Of a stretch of 64,000 nucleotides of DNA, positions 42,699-51,639 are shown piece after piece. Where the stretch lies: the NCBI RefSeq assembly GCF_030656345.1, contig NZ_JAUSNR010000006.1, forward strand, positions 174,405 through 238,404, written 5' to 3'. A model generated the notes under the pieces. The model had not been told where the DNA came from. It ran no database searches and saw nothing but the letters and a program-made list of their open reading frames with translations. A program made the position numbers and the translations under genes. The stretch comes from Pseudotabrizicola sp. GTDB lineage: Bacteria > Pseudomonadota > Alphaproteobacteria > Rhodobacterales > Rhodobacteraceae. Within the stretch, counting starts at the first letter, position 1; every line of letters starts with the position of its first letter.

Positions 42699-42719
42699 AA
42701 CCCCCACAGGAGGCACCGC

Positions 42720-43757
42720 ATGTTCCCCAAAAACACCTGGTACGTGGCCTGCACGGCCGAAGACATTGACGCCAAGCCCCTGGGCCGCAAAATCTGCAAC
42801 GAGCGCATCGTGTTTTACCGGGCGCAGGCCGGCAAAGTGGCCGCCGTGCAAGACTTCTGCCCCCACCGCGGTGCCCCGCTCTCGCTGGGCTACGTGTGCG
42901 AAGGCAAGCTGGTGTGCGGCTACCACGGCTTGGAAATGGGCTGCGACGGCAAAACCATCGCCATGCCCGGCCAGCGCGTGGGCGGTTTCCCGGCCATCCG
43001 CAGCTTCCCCGTAGAAGAGCGCTACGGCTTTATCTGGGTCTGGCCCGGCGAGAAAGACAAGGCCGACCCGGCCCTCATTCCCCACATGGAGTGGTACGAA
43101 AACCCCGAGTGGGCCTACGGCGGCGGGCTCTACCACGTCAAGGCCGACTACCGCCTCATGGTGGACAACCTGATGGATCTGACGCACGAAACCTATGTGC
43201 ATGCCACCAGCATTGGTCAAAAAGAGATTGACGAGTCGCCCTGCAAAACCACCACCGACGGCGACACCGTGGTCACCAGCCGTTTTATGGAAAACATCTC
43301 GGCCCCGCCGTTTTGGAAAGCCGCCCTGCGCGCCAACCACCTGGCCGACGACGTGCCGGTGGACCGCTGGCAAATCTGCCGCTTCACACCACCCAGCCAC
43401 GTCATGATTGAGGTGGGCGTGGCCCACGCCGGCCACGGCGGTGTGAACGCACCGGCCGAACACAAGGTGTATGCCGTGGTGGTCGACTTCATCACCCCCG
43501 AAACCGACACCTCCATGCACTACTTCTGGGGCATGGCGCGCAAGTTCAACCCGCAAGACAAAGCCCTCACCGCGCAAATCCGGGAAGGCCAGGGCAAGAT
43601 CTTTTCAGAAGACCTGGAAATGCTGGAACGCCAGCAGCAAAACCTGAGCGAATTCCCCGACCGCGCCCTGCTCAAGCTCAACATCGACGCTGGCGGCGTG
43701 CAGTCACGTCGGGTGATTGAGCGGCTGGTGGCCACCGAACAAGGCACCGCCCCATGA
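42720..43757 (+). CDS. vanA: Vanillate O-demethylase, oxygenase subunit
   Basis: This Rieske non-haem iron monooxygenase demethylates vanillate to protocatechuate. The Rieske motif CPHRGAPLSLG then VCGYHGLEMGCDG (C-x-H...C-x2-H) is at about residues 45-75. The mononuclear iron site is in DNLMDLTHETYVHATS. It has 345 residues. The ATG at 42720 follows AGGAGG with 6-nt spacing. It overlaps vanB by 4 bp, as oxygenase and reductase pairs usually do. Confidence 0.94.
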   Translation: MFPKNTWYVACTAEDIDAKPLGRKICNERIVFYRAQAGKVAAVQDFCPHRGAPLSLGYVCEGKLVCGYHGLEMGCDGKTIAMPGQRVGGFPAIRSFPVEERYGFIWVWPGEKDKADPALIPHMEWYENPEWAYGGGLYHVKADYRLMVDNLMDLTHETYVHATSIGQKEIDESPCKTTTDGDTVVTSRFMENISAPPFWKAALRANHLADDVPVDRWQICRFTPPSHVMIEVGVAHAGHGGVNAPAEHKVYAVVVDFITPETDTSMHYFWGMARKFNPQDKALTAQIREGQGKIFSEDLEMLERQQQNLSEFPDRALLKLNIDAGGVQSRRVIERLVATEQGTAP

Positions 43758-44725
43758 GCCAGCCCAATCCCACCCTGGCCGTGCGCGTGGCGCGCAAGCG
43801 CACCGAAGCGCAAGACATTTGCAGCCTGCAACTGGTGGCCGCCAACGGCACCACCCTGCCCGCCTTCACCGCCGGTGCCCACCTCGACGTGCACCTGCCC
43901 GGCGGTCTGGTGCGCCAATATTCCCTGTGCAACCCGCCCAGCGACGCTGGCCACTACGAAATCAGCGTGCTGCGCGACGCCCAGTCGCGCGGCGGCTCGG
44001 TGGCCGTGCACGACGCCGTGACCGAAGGCAGCGTGCTGCACATCAGCCCGCCCAAAAACCACTTTCCCCTGGCCACAAACGCCGCCCACCACCTGCTGCT
44101 GGGCGGCGGCATCGGCATCACACCGCTGCTGGCCATGGCCGAACACCTGGCCAGCCAGGGCGAAAGCTTTGAGCTGCACCACTGCACCCGCTCGCGCGAG
44201 CGCACGCCCTTCACCGAACGCCTGGCCGCATCCCCCTATGCGCGCCACGTGCACCACCACGTTGACGACGGGCAAGCCACCCAAAAGCTGGACATCGCCG
44301 CCACGTTGAAAAAAGCCGGCACTGGCACGCACCTGTATGTGTGCGGCCCGCAAGGCTTCATGGACGCCGTGCTGTGCACCGCCCGCGCCCAGGGCTGGCC
44401 AGAGGAGCGCCTGCACCACGAATATTTCAGCGCCGCCCCGGCAGACACCACAGGCGACGGCAGCTTCGAGATGGAAGTGGCCAGCACCGGCCAGGTGATC
44501 ACCGTCGCCCCCGCTCAAACGGCCCTGCAAGCACTGCTGGCCGCAGGCTTTGACATTCCCATGTCCTGCGAACAAGGCGTGTGCGGAACCTGCCTGACCG
44601 GCGTGAAGGCCGGCACCCCCGAACACCGCGACCACTACCTGACGCCGGAAGAACAAGCAGGGAATGACCAGTTTCTGCCCTGCTGCTCGCGCGCCCGGGG
44701 TGGACGTTTGGTGTTGGATTTGTAG
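43754..44725 (+). CDS. vanB: Vanillate O-demethylase, reductase subunit
   Basis: This 323-residue phthalate-dioxygenase-reductase-type protein passes electrons from NAD(P)H through FMN to VanA. Domains in order are the FMN/FAD-binding region (HLDVHLPGGLVRQYSL), the nucleotide-binding domain (LLLGGGIGITPLLAMAE, YVCGPQGFMDAVL), and a C-terminal plant-type [2Fe-2S] ferredoxin (SCEQGVCGTCLTGV with the fourth Cys in FLPCCSRA). It is translationally coupled to vanA. Confidence 0.94.
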   Translation: MSQPNPTLAVRVARKRTEAQDICSLQLVAANGTTLPAFTAGAHLDVHLPGGLVRQYSLCNPPSDAGHYEISVLRDAQSRGGSVAVHDAVTEGSVLHISPPKNHFPLATNAAHHLLLGGGIGITPLLAMAEHLASQGESFELHHCTRSRERTPFTERLAASPYARHVHHHVDDGQATQKLDIAATLKKAGTGTHLYVCGPQGFMDAVLCTARAQGWPEERLHHEYFSAAPADTTGDGSFEMEVASTGQVITVAPAQTALQALLAAGFDIPMSCEQGVCGTCLTGVKAGTPEHRDHYLTPEEQAGNDQFLPCCSRARGGRLVLDL

Positions 44726-44769
44726 GGCGGGAAAACACCGGCCGGCGCCCGACCAGCGCCAGGGTCGGC

Positions 44770-45060
44770 CGTTTTGAACGGCTCCGCAACGGCCGTACCG
44801 TGCATCGGCGTGAGGTACCGCGTGTTCTGTCCCCCGCGGTGCGGGCGGCCCAGCGCCGAGAGCCGCAGCGGGCGGCTCGTGATGGCCTCCCTGCTGCCGC
44901 TGGATGGCCCGCCCTTCCGTACCAGCCCCACCAGTTGCACACCCGCGCACAGGCCCGCGCCGGCGTCTGGCGGTGGTTGAGGTCCTGCGTGGTGAAGCCG
45001 CTCATCCCCCACGGGCTCGTCAATCCGTCCAACCCGCCAACGCTGTCGTCCTGGCGGCCA
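44770..45060 (-). pseudogene. Decayed transposase fragment (IS1380-like DDE group)
   Basis: On the minus strand, one frame reads SPWGMSGFTTQDLNHRQTPA and then CNWWGWYGRAG (near 44,920-45,020). The next part of the same protein appears in another frame as REAITSRPLRLSALGRPHRG and QNTRYLTPMHG (near 44,800-44,895). These phrases match the middle and end of DDE group 1 transposases of the IS1380 type. The N-terminus and inverted repeats are missing, so this is a frameshifted, truncated scar. The rest of 44,726-45,192 contains nothing I can support. Confidence 0.6.
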
Positions 45061-45192
45061 GCCCGGTCGCGGCAGAGCGGACAGGTCGCCGCCAACAGGT
45101 ACTCCCACAGCGCCCCTCTGCGCCAGCAAATCGCCCTCGGCAGCGGCGTTCCGCTGGTGTAAGGTGACAACGCCCGCCAGGCAGAAACCACC

Positions 45193-46041
45193 ATGAACAA
45201 GCACCCAGCCAGCCGCCTTTTTTTCATCGTGCATGTCTCCACAAGGGTGTGCAGGCAACTCAGCGGCGCCGCCATGCCGCCGCATCGGGACGGCAGCCCC
45301 GCCGGCAGGGGCATCCCGCTGTGGCCCTGGCTCGCCGGCCTGGCGCTGGCCAGCGCAGCGCAGGCCACACCGGTGCTACCGCCGCTGACGCTGGATAGCG
45401 GCGCCCTCAACCCGGCCTGGCGCGTGGTGGGGTTTCCCAAGCAGCACGCCGACATTCCGCTCACCCGTTTCGAAGCCGCCACGGTGGACGGCGAGCGCGC
45501 CGTGCAGGTGCTGACCGCCTCGTCGTATGGCACGCTGGTGCACGACACTCCAAACAGGTCACCCGGCCGCCTGCAATGGCGCTGGCGGCTGGATCAGCCG
45601 CTCTCGGGTGGCCAGGCCGCACCCGACCTCACCACCCAGGCTGGCGACGACGCCGCGCTCAAGGTTTGCGCCCTGTTCGACCACCCGCTGGAGCGCGTGC
45701 CCTTTGTCGAACGCACGGTACTGCGCATCGCCCGCAGCGTGAGCGGCGAAGCCCTGCCCGCCGCCACCGTGTGCTACGTGTGGGACAGCGCCCATGCTGC
45801 CGGTCGGCAGGGCGCCAACCCCTACACGCGGCGCGTGCGCTACATCAGTCTGCGCGGCAGCGAAACGCCGGCCCGCCAGTGGGCAGCCGAGGCGCGCGAC
45901 CTGGCACAAGACTTCAGCACCCTCTTTGCCGATGAATTGCCCGCCGGCGCCGCCGTGCCGCGCCTGCGCAGCGTGCTGATCGGCGCCGACAGCGACAACA
46001 CCGCCAGCCGCAGCACCGGCTGGGTGACCGATCTGCGCTGA
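45193..46041 (+). CDS. DUF3047 family secreted protein
   Basis: This 282-residue protein matches DUF3047: RLQWRWRLDQPLSGGQAAPDL, GDDAALKVCALFDHP, TVCYVWDSAHAAG and the terminal VLIGADSDNTASRSTGWVTDL. Family members are exported and have no known role. A hydrophobic export segment (LWPWLAGLALASAAQA) is present. The ATG at 45193 is used; ATG 45274 would put the signal closer to the N-terminus but lacks a ribosome site. Confidence 0.82.
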   Translation: MNKHPASRLFFIVHVSTRVCRQLSGAAMPPHRDGSPAGRGIPLWPWLAGLALASAAQATPVLPPLTLDSGALNPAWRVVGFPKQHADIPLTRFEAATVDGERAVQVLTASSYGTLVHDTPNRSPGRLQWRWRLDQPLSGGQAAPDLTTQAGDDAALKVCALFDHPLERVPFVERTVLRIARSVSGEALPAATVCYVWDSAHAAGRQGANPYTRRVRYISLRGSETPARQWAAEARDLAQDFSTLFADELPAGAAVPRLRSVLIGADSDNTASRSTGWVTDLR

Positions 46042-46233
46042 CGCGCGGGGACGCCAGGCCTGCCCCGTAAGATCGGTGCCCATGCACCACAGCATCCAGC
46101 AACTGCCGCCCGGTCCAGACCAGGGCGCCGCCGGGCACAGCACCCCGCCCACCAAAGAAGCCAGGGTCCGTCGCTGGAATAAGCCGGTCGACCGCACCTT
46201 CATGACCAGGCACACGCAGCGGGCCTGAGCAGC

Positions 46234-47439
46234 ATGCCATTCCCATCCAACGACCGCCGCGCCTTGGGCGTGTTTCTGGTTTTCCTGCGCCTGGGCCTCA
46301 CGTCGTTCGGCGGGCCGGTGGCACACCTTGGCTATTTCCGCACCGAATTCGTCGAACGCCGCCGCTGGCTCAGCGACGCGGCGTACGCCGACCTCGTGGC
46401 CCTGTGCCAGTTCCTGCCCGGCCCAGCCAGCAGCCAGGCGGGCCTGGCGCTGGGCCTGATGCGCGCCGGCTATCCCGGCGCTCTCGCCGCATGGGCCGGC
46501 TTTACCCTGCCCTCGGCCCTCGTGCTTATCGGGCTGGCGCTCGGTATTGCTCAGGCCGGTGACGCCTTATCAACCGGTTTGCTGCAGGGTCTGAAAGTGG
46601 TGGCAGTGGCGGTGGTTGCGCAGGCCGCCTGGGCCATGGCGCGCAGCCTCTGCCCGGACACCCCACGCCGCGCGCTGATGCTGGGCACCGCCGCGCTGCT
46701 GATCGCCTGGCCCAGCAGCGTGGCCCAACTGCTGGCCATCGTCCTGGCCGCGCTGGTGGGCCTGGCGTGGCTGCGGCCAGCGGCCGAAGCGCCGCACGAA
46801 CCGCTGGCCGTGCCGGTCAGCCGCCGCGCGGGGGCCGCGTGGCTGGCGCTGTTCTTCGCCCTGCTGCTCGGTCTGCCCCTGCTGCTGTCGGCCTTTACAT
46901 CGCAGGCCCTCGCCGTGGTGGACGCTTTCTACCGCGCCGGTGCCCTGGTCTTCGGCGGCGGCCATGTGGTGCTGCCGCTGCTGCAAGCCAGCGTGGTGCC
47001 CACCGGCTGGGTGAGCGACGAAGCCTTCCTCGCCGGCTACGGCGCCGCCCAGGCCGTGCCCGGCCCGCTGTTCACTTTCGCCGCCTTCCTCGGCGCGAGC
47101 ATGCAGGGCGCGCCCACCGGCTGGGCCGGCGGCTTGCTCGCCCTGGCGGCCATCTTCACCCCCGCCTTCCTGCTCATCGCCGGCGCGCTGCCGTTCTGGG
47201 AAAGTCTCAGGGCCCAGCCGCGCGTGCGGGCCGCCCTCATGGGCATCAACGCCGCCGTCGTCGGCCTGCTGCTCGCGGCGCTGTGGAACCCGGTCATCAC
47301 CAGCGGGATTCGGAGTGTGGGCGATGCGCTGCTGGCCGGTATGGCGCTGGTGGCGCTGATGCAATGGAAGTGGCCGCCCTGGGTGGTGGTGGCGGGGTGT
47401 GCGGGGTTGGGGTGGATGATGGGGACCGTTGGAGTCTGA
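46234..47439 (+). CDS. chrA: Chromate transporter ChrA family
   Basis: This 401-residue two-domain CHR-superfamily permease exports chromate using the proton gradient. Each half has the family signature: SFGGPVAHLGYFRTEFVERR with QFLPGPASSQAGLALG in the first, and VFGGGHVVLPLL with QAVPGPLFTFAAFLG in the second. About ten membrane segments are visible. No chrB regulator is adjacent, so chromate resistance in this host is uncertain. Confidence 0.93.
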   Translation: MPFPSNDRRALGVFLVFLRLGLTSFGGPVAHLGYFRTEFVERRRWLSDAAYADLVALCQFLPGPASSQAGLALGLMRAGYPGALAAWAGFTLPSALVLIGLALGIAQAGDALSTGLLQGLKVVAVAVVAQAAWAMARSLCPDTPRRALMLGTAALLIAWPSSVAQLLAIVLAALVGLAWLRPAAEAPHEPLAVPVSRRAGAAWLALFFALLLGLPLLLSAFTSQALAVVDAFYRAGALVFGGGHVVLPLLQASVVPTGWVSDEAFLAGYGAAQAVPGPLFTFAAFLGASMQGAPTGWAGGLLALAAIFTPAFLLIAGALPFWESLRAQPRVRAALMGINAAVVGLLLAALWNPVITSGIRSVGDALLAGMALVALMQWKWPPWVVVAGCAGLGWMMGTVGV

Positions 47440-47472
47440 TTTGCTGATGAATCTCACAATCATCGGCCAAGC

Positions 47473-47700
47473 TTGAGATTTTTAGCAGCAATCCAAGCCG
47501 ATTACACAAAAATTCGGACACGCCCCCAGCAGATCGGGCACCTGGCCGAGGCGCTGGAGCTGATCGTGAAGAAGATGCAGCTGCTGGAGAGCCCCGAGCT
47601 GTCGCAGCAAGCGAAGGACGTGCTGCAGGTTTTCCTGGGCGACGTGTCGGCCATCCGGCAGATCAAGGCGTCGCTGCCGGACGCCCGACCTGCCCGGCCC
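47473..47700 (+). other. Unrecognised ORF fragment
   Basis: A frame from TTG 47473 encodes a plausible helical segment (RTRPQQIGHLAEALELIV, then LLESPELSQQAKDVLQVFLG) that loses coding character after about 47,690, where the antisense rhodanese remnant begins. I do not recognise it. It may be the remains of a gene broken by the same rearrangements that damaged its neighbours. Confidence 0.3.
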
Positions 47701-47703
47701 CGT

Positions 47704-48100
47704 TCAGTACTTGGCCGGCGCGGTGGCCTTGGCCGCAGCATCGAAACCACCCTGGGCCTTCCACTGTTCCATGCCGCCCTGCAAGCTGCGCAGATTGTCC
47801 CTGCCCGCCACGCGCAGTGCGAAACCGGCCTGGGCCGAGAATGAACCGGTGTTGCGCTTGGCCAGCACCTGGCGCCAGTCCAGGTTGATGGCGCCGGGAA
47901 TGTGGCCCTTGGCAAACTGACCGGCATCGCGGGCGCCAATGACGGTCATCTTTTTCCACGCGTCGGCCGGAATTTGCTCGGCAAAAATCACGCCGCCGCC
48001 GTGGTCGACGCATTCGAACTGGCGGCATAGGGGCCTGCCTGTCGGCATGGACGGCAGGCGCCAGCAACAGGCTGGCGGCGGTGAAGGCCGCGAGCGCCAC
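47704..48100 (-). pseudogene. Rhodanese-like protein, frameshifted and lacking its catalytic Cys
   Basis: The minus strand has a signal peptide in one frame (MALAAFTAASLLLAPAVHA, from 48100). The rhodanese body is in another: KGHIPGAINLDWRQVLAKR, then NTGSFSAQAGFALRVAG and LQGGMEQWKAQGGF. Related proteins have about 12-15 residues ending in the active-site Cys between the LAKR and NTGS blocks. Here these blocks are joined directly (near 47,850). A frameshift plus this in-frame deletion mean no active sulfurtransferase can be made. Confidence 0.65.
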
Positions 48101-48270
48101 CGCGTGCGGGTCGGTGTGGCCGCCACAGCGCGGGAACGGCGTGCACCATCACGTGCGGATCTGCGGCTCGTGGGCCATCCCCCAGGTTCCGATGGCGTTC
48201 ATGGCCCAGCCCCAGCTTTCCAGCGGCCGGTTCGCGACCTGCCATTCGCTCACGCCGTCGGACACACCGG

Positions 48271-48621
48271 CTATGCCGCCCAGCCCACGCGGGCCAGCAC
48301 CCAGACCATGGCACCGTAAGCCGCCGCCGTGGCCACCGACGCCAGCGCCAGACTCGGCCAGAACGACCAGCCGGCACGCAGCAGCAGCGGCAAGACGAGG
48401 AACAGGACCAGCGAAGGCAGCACGAGCCAGAAGATGTTCAGCGACAGGGATGCGATCTGCCCGGCGTCACCGGTGTCCAGCTGCAGCCAGACGAAGGCCA
48501 GCAGCGAGGTGACCGGCAGCGAAGCCAACGCCGCAGCCCAGAAGGCGCTGCGCTTGGCGATTTCGGCAATGGCGACGATCAGCAGTGCCGAGATCGCGAC
48601 TTTCGCGGTGTATTGCCACAT
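48271..48621 (-). CDS. DUF3147 family membrane protein
   Basis: This 116-residue integral membrane protein has four predicted spans (e.g. ISALLIVAIAEIAKRSAFWAA, LPSLVLFLVLPLLLRAGW). It matches the DUF3147 family of unknown function. It lies 58 bp downstream of the HAD gene on the same strand and could share its transcript. The interval 48,101-48,270 holds only a 34-codon GTG frame (48,149-48,253) of doubtful status. Confidence 0.8.
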   Translation of the reverse strand: MWQYTAKVAISALLIVAIAEIAKRSAFWAAALASLPVTSLLAFVWLQLDTGDAGQIASLSLNIFWLVLPSLVLFLVLPLLLRAGWSFWPSLALASVATAAAYGAMVWVLARVGWAA

Positions 48622-48679
48622 GGTTGAAAGGCCTTCCGTCTGAGTCCAGCAGATGAGATGCCGCTTGCCACCCCGGCGC

Positions 48680-49387
48680 TCAGGCCGGCGCCGGACAAGC
48701 CAGCAGGTCGGCCAGGTGCAGCAGGTCGCGCGCATGGTGCGTATTGGCCGGGTCGGGTGACAGCTCCCGGGGCTGCGACGCGCCGAATTCCAGCGGCCGC
48801 TCGATGTAGGCCGTGGCCAGCCCGCAGGCGCGGGCGGCGTCCAGGTCATCCTGGTGGGCAGCCACCAGGATGACCTCGGCCGGAGCTGCATCAAAGACAC
48901 CGGCCACACCCAGGTAGGTGCGCGGGTCGGGCTTGTAGGCACGAAACACCTCGGCCGAGAGAATGCAATCCCACGGCAGGCCGGCGCGCTTGGCCATGTC
49001 GGTCAGCAGGCCGATGTTGCCGTTGGACAGCGTGCAGACGATGTGCCGCGTTTTCAGGCGGGTGAGGCCGGCCACCGCATCGGGCCAGGGGTCGAGCCGG
49101 TGCCACACGCGATTGAGGTGCCGGCGCTGGTGCTCGTCCAGATGGCCCAGCCCAAAGCGCGGCAGCAACCCGTTGAGGATCAGGCGGTGCAGCTCGTCGA
49201 TGCGTGTCCAGCCCAGTTCGCCCGACATCACACGGGCCATGGCGGGCCTGTAGCCGGCGCGCCAGGCCAGCGCGAAGGCATTCGCATCCACCTGCGGATA
49301 CAACGCCGACACCTCGCGCACGATGCTGCCGTGCCAGTCCACCACGGTGCCGAAGATGTCGAAAGCAAGGACACGCACGCGGTTCAT
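48680..49387 (-). CDS. HAD hydrolase, haloacid dehalogenase type II
   Basis: This 235-residue HAD protein of the L-2-haloacid dehalogenase type has nucleophile Asp in LAFDIFGTVVDWHGS, motif II in CTLSNGNIGLLTDMAK and motif III in EVFRAYKPDPRTY. The usual acidic motif IV is altered: it reads LVAAHQDDLDAARACG. The family removes halide from 2-haloacids, but substrate assignment from sequence alone is unsafe. The start at 49387 overlaps the rhodanese stop (ATGA), arguing for coupled translation. Confidence 0.87.
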   Translation of the reverse strand: MNRVRVLAFDIFGTVVDWHGSIVREVSALYPQVDANAFALAWRAGYRPAMARVMSGELGWTRIDELHRLILNGLLPRFGLGHLDEHQRRHLNRVWHRLDPWPDAVAGLTRLKTRHIVCTLSNGNIGLLTDMAKRAGLPWDCILSAEVFRAYKPDPRTYLGVAGVFDAAPAEVILVAAHQDDLDAARACGLATAYIERPLEFGASQPRELSPDPANTHHARDLLHLADLLACPAPA

Positions 49388-49845
49388 GGCCATACCTTCA
49401 CACAGGAGCTGCGGCGCGCGCTTGCGTGGGAACGGCCCGGTCGGGGTCCGCGTGTCGCACCGGCGCGATCCACCAGAGGCTGCTCGAAATCGTTCCCGCC
49501 GCGCACGCCGGTCCTGAGCGAAAACGCCTGCAGGCAACCCGGGCACGGCCTTGTGTCGGCCCGCATGCTGCGGTTGCCCGACCGGCAGAGCACCACGATC
49601 CCGCACTCGTGGCGACCCGACAACCTGGGGACGGTGTCCCCGCAATCCCCGTCGCAGGCCGCTTCCAGCCCACCGCACGGCACGCTGTTCGAACCGGCGA
49701 TGTGAGGTGCATCAGACTGGTGCGGCTCGCGAATGCCCAGCAGCAGCGGTGGCCGGTGCTGCTGCAGCCGGTCGGCCAGCTCCCAAAGCAAGATTTCCCT
49801 CACCTCCGCCAGGTCTTCGGCGATCTGGTCGGCACAGTGCTTCAT
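49384..49845 (-). CDS. Single-domain rhodanese, divergent
   Basis: This 153-residue rhodanese-fold protein starts MKHCADQIAEDLAEV. The domain runs from LLLGIREPHQSDAPHIAGS to SLRTGVRGGNDFEQPLVD. The active-site loop CRSGNRS is intact, so sulfur transfer is possible. Several usually conserved positions differ (the GW motif is GG; the Asp of DIREP is Gly), and the C-terminal 25 residues look degraded. It is coupled by ATGA overlap to the HAD gene. It may be an early-stage pseudogene. Confidence 0.65.
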   Translation of the reverse strand: MKHCADQIAEDLAEVREILLWELADRLQQHRPPLLLGIREPHQSDAPHIAGSNSVPCGGLEAACDGDCGDTVPRLSGRHECGIVVLCRSGNRSMRADTRPCPGCLQAFSLRTGVRGGNDFEQPLVDRAGATRGPRPGRSHASARRSSCVKVWP

Positions 49846-49904
49846 GGACAAGCCCCCTCTGGTTGCAGCCGCTCGGGCTGTGACTGCCCGGGCCGCGGCA
49901 CACC

Positions 49905-50126
49905 TCAACCGCGCTTGCTGCCCACCAGCAGCAAGGCGCCGCCCACCACAATGGCCCCAATGCCCGCCCAAAGGGGAATGTTGACCGTCTTCTTCTCCTG
50001 AACCGTGAGCTCCAGGGGTCCGAGCTTCACCGCCGTGGAGTCCTTGGTGTAGCTGAAACCCCCGTAAGCCAGCGCCAGCACCCCAGCGGCAATAAAAAGC
50101 AGCGCAACGAGCTTGATCGAATTCAT
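49905..50126 (-). CDS. DUF3185 family small membrane protein
   Basis: This 73-residue protein has two membrane segments (LVALLFIAAGVLALAYGGF and WAGIGAIVVGGALLLVG) separated by a short polar loop, SYTKDSTAVKLGPLELTVQ. It belongs to DUF3185, with unknown function. A GGAG-like site (GAGAAACACCC on the coding strand) precedes the ATG. Confidence 0.85.
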   Translation of the reverse strand: MNSIKLVALLFIAAGVLALAYGGFSYTKDSTAVKLGPLELTVQEKKTVNIPLWAGIGAIVVGGALLLVGSKRG

Positions 50127-50530
50127 GGGTGTTTCTCCTGCGGTGCCACCAGACCCCGGCACCGGCGGTGACGGGTGGGCAGCATACGACGCATTGAAGC
50201 ACAGGAGCCCCCCTGTATTCCAGCGCCTTCCGTTCGCAGCGCTGATCCGGGTGGTCAGTTTGTCCCGGCGCCCGGGCGCACGACGCCACCCTCCGGCCAG
50301 GAGCATCCCCGCATGAGGACGCAGGCGCCGTCGCGGGGCACTCACCATGTCTGTGGCCGGCTGTGCCACCCGATTGCACGGCAAATACACAACATCACAG
50401 CCTCGTAGGGCGCAGGCCATGGAAGGTTTCAACCGAGTCGATGGCTTGGGGGCACACCTGCGCAGCGCATGAACGTTGGGCTGCGGGGTGTCGGGCGTCT
50501 GCCCGGGTGGCGTGCCGCCGCTGCCGGCAC
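50127..50530. other. Intergenic region, no supported gene
   Basis: Open frames exist on both strands but have the amino-acid make-up of shadow translation and no family motifs. I see no terminator, repeat or regulatory palindrome I would defend. Confidence 0.5.
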
Positions 50531-51514
50531 TCACCGCAACGCCTTCAACAAGGCCAGCAAGGCGTCCCGTTCGGCCTCCGGTTCGAACAGCGGCGCTCTG
50601 GCCGAGCTTTGCGCGTGCAGCACGGCGAGCAGGCCACCGTCGGGTCTTGTCTGACCGGCGCGACAGGCGCGCAACAGGGCCACCAGGGCAGCGGCGTCAC
50701 CGAACGGAAAGTAGCCACAGTGACCGCTGCCGAGCATGCCCACGTTGCCGGGCACACGCGAGGCCAGTACCGGCGTGCCACCCAACACCGCTTCCATGAT
50801 GACGTGGGCACCCCCTTCCATGCGGCTGGGGTGCACCAGCAGATGGGCACGCTGGATGCGCCCGCGTGTGGCGGCGTGCGGCTGCCCGCCGAGCCAGCGG
50901 TAATGCAGGCAGTCGCGCTGGGTCTGGCGCGCGGCGTCACCCAGGGCCGGGTCCAGCGCCTGGCCGACGTGGTCCAGGTAAATGCCCTCGCCGGGCTGGA
51001 TCAGGCGCGCGGCCTCAAACAGGGTTTGCGGCGATTTTTCTTCACGCAGGTGGCCCACCATCACCGTGCGCAGGTGGGCGTGGGTTTTGGGCAGTGTATG
51101 GCGCGCGGTGCTGGACTGAAACACCACCTGGCACTTGTTGCGCAGCGCTTCGGGCAGCGCTTGCGGCCCCTGCTCTTGCAGCACGACAAGGCGGTGCGCC
51201 AGCGCCAGCGACTGCTGGGCGCTGGCATCGGTGGCAATGTCGCGGTAAAGGTCGGTGCCGGTGAGCGCCAGCACCAGCGGTCTGCCCGGGTGGGCCTGTG
51301 CCCAGGCGGCCACCGAAGCGGCCGAGCGGCGTGCGTGCAGTGCCAGCAGAATGTCCGTACCGTCATCGACCGTGGGGCCATCAGGCCATTGTTTGGCCAA
51401 GCGCACCCGATGGTGGCCCGCCAGCCAACGCGCCCACCGGCGGGCGGTCTGCCAGTTGCCGTTGTTGCCGTCGGCAAGGGACGGCGTGACGATACAAAGC
51501 GAAGGTTTTTTCAT
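50531..51514 (-). CDS. senB: Selenosugar synthase SenB-like glycosyltransferase (TIGR04348)
   Basis: This 327-residue GT-B glycosyltransferase is of the TIGR04348 type. NNGNWQTARRWARWLAGH is at the N-terminus, followed by LALHARRSAASVAAWAQ, LALTGTDLYRDI and the nucleotide-sugar region SRMEGGAHVIMEAVLGGTPV. This family was identified as SenB, which makes selenosugar from selenophosphate and UDP-sugar in selenoneine biosynthesis. The start is ATG 51514; ATG 51535 adds seven residues. An egtD-like remnant lies upstream on the same strand and a divergent PhnD-like transporter beyond it. SenA and SenC are not in the window. Confidence 0.87.
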   Translation of the reverse strand: MKKPSLCIVTPSLADGNNGNWQTARRWARWLAGHHRVRLAKQWPDGPTVDDGTDILLALHARRSAASVAAWAQAHPGRPLVLALTGTDLYRDIATDASAQQSLALAHRLVVLQEQGPQALPEALRNKCQVVFQSSTARHTLPKTHAHLRTVMVGHLREEKSPQTLFEAARLIQPGEGIYLDHVGQALDPALGDAARQTQRDCLHYRWLGGQPHAATRGRIQRAHLLVHPSRMEGGAHVIMEAVLGGTPVLASRVPGNVGMLGSGHCGYFPFGDAAALVALLRACRAGQTRPDGGLLAVLHAQSSARAPLFEPEAERDALLALLKALR

Positions 51515-51639
51515 GGGTGCAGCAGTGTCAGACATTGTGGCTGAGCGCAGCCTGCCCGTCGAACAAGCCCGCTGTGCCTGCACGGTGGTGCGGGCCGACG
51601 CACGGGCACACACGCCGGCGCAGCTGGACGCCTGCGAGG

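Noticed and set aside
44774..44980. Plus-strand frames between vanB and the DUF3047 gene
   Set aside because: These are antisense to the transposase remnant, and no frame is coherent on this strand.
48149..48253. A 34-codon GTG frame on the minus strand (PLESWGWAMNAIGTWGM segment)
   Set aside because: It has a protein-like composition but no ribosome site and no recognised family, and it sits in decayed DNA.
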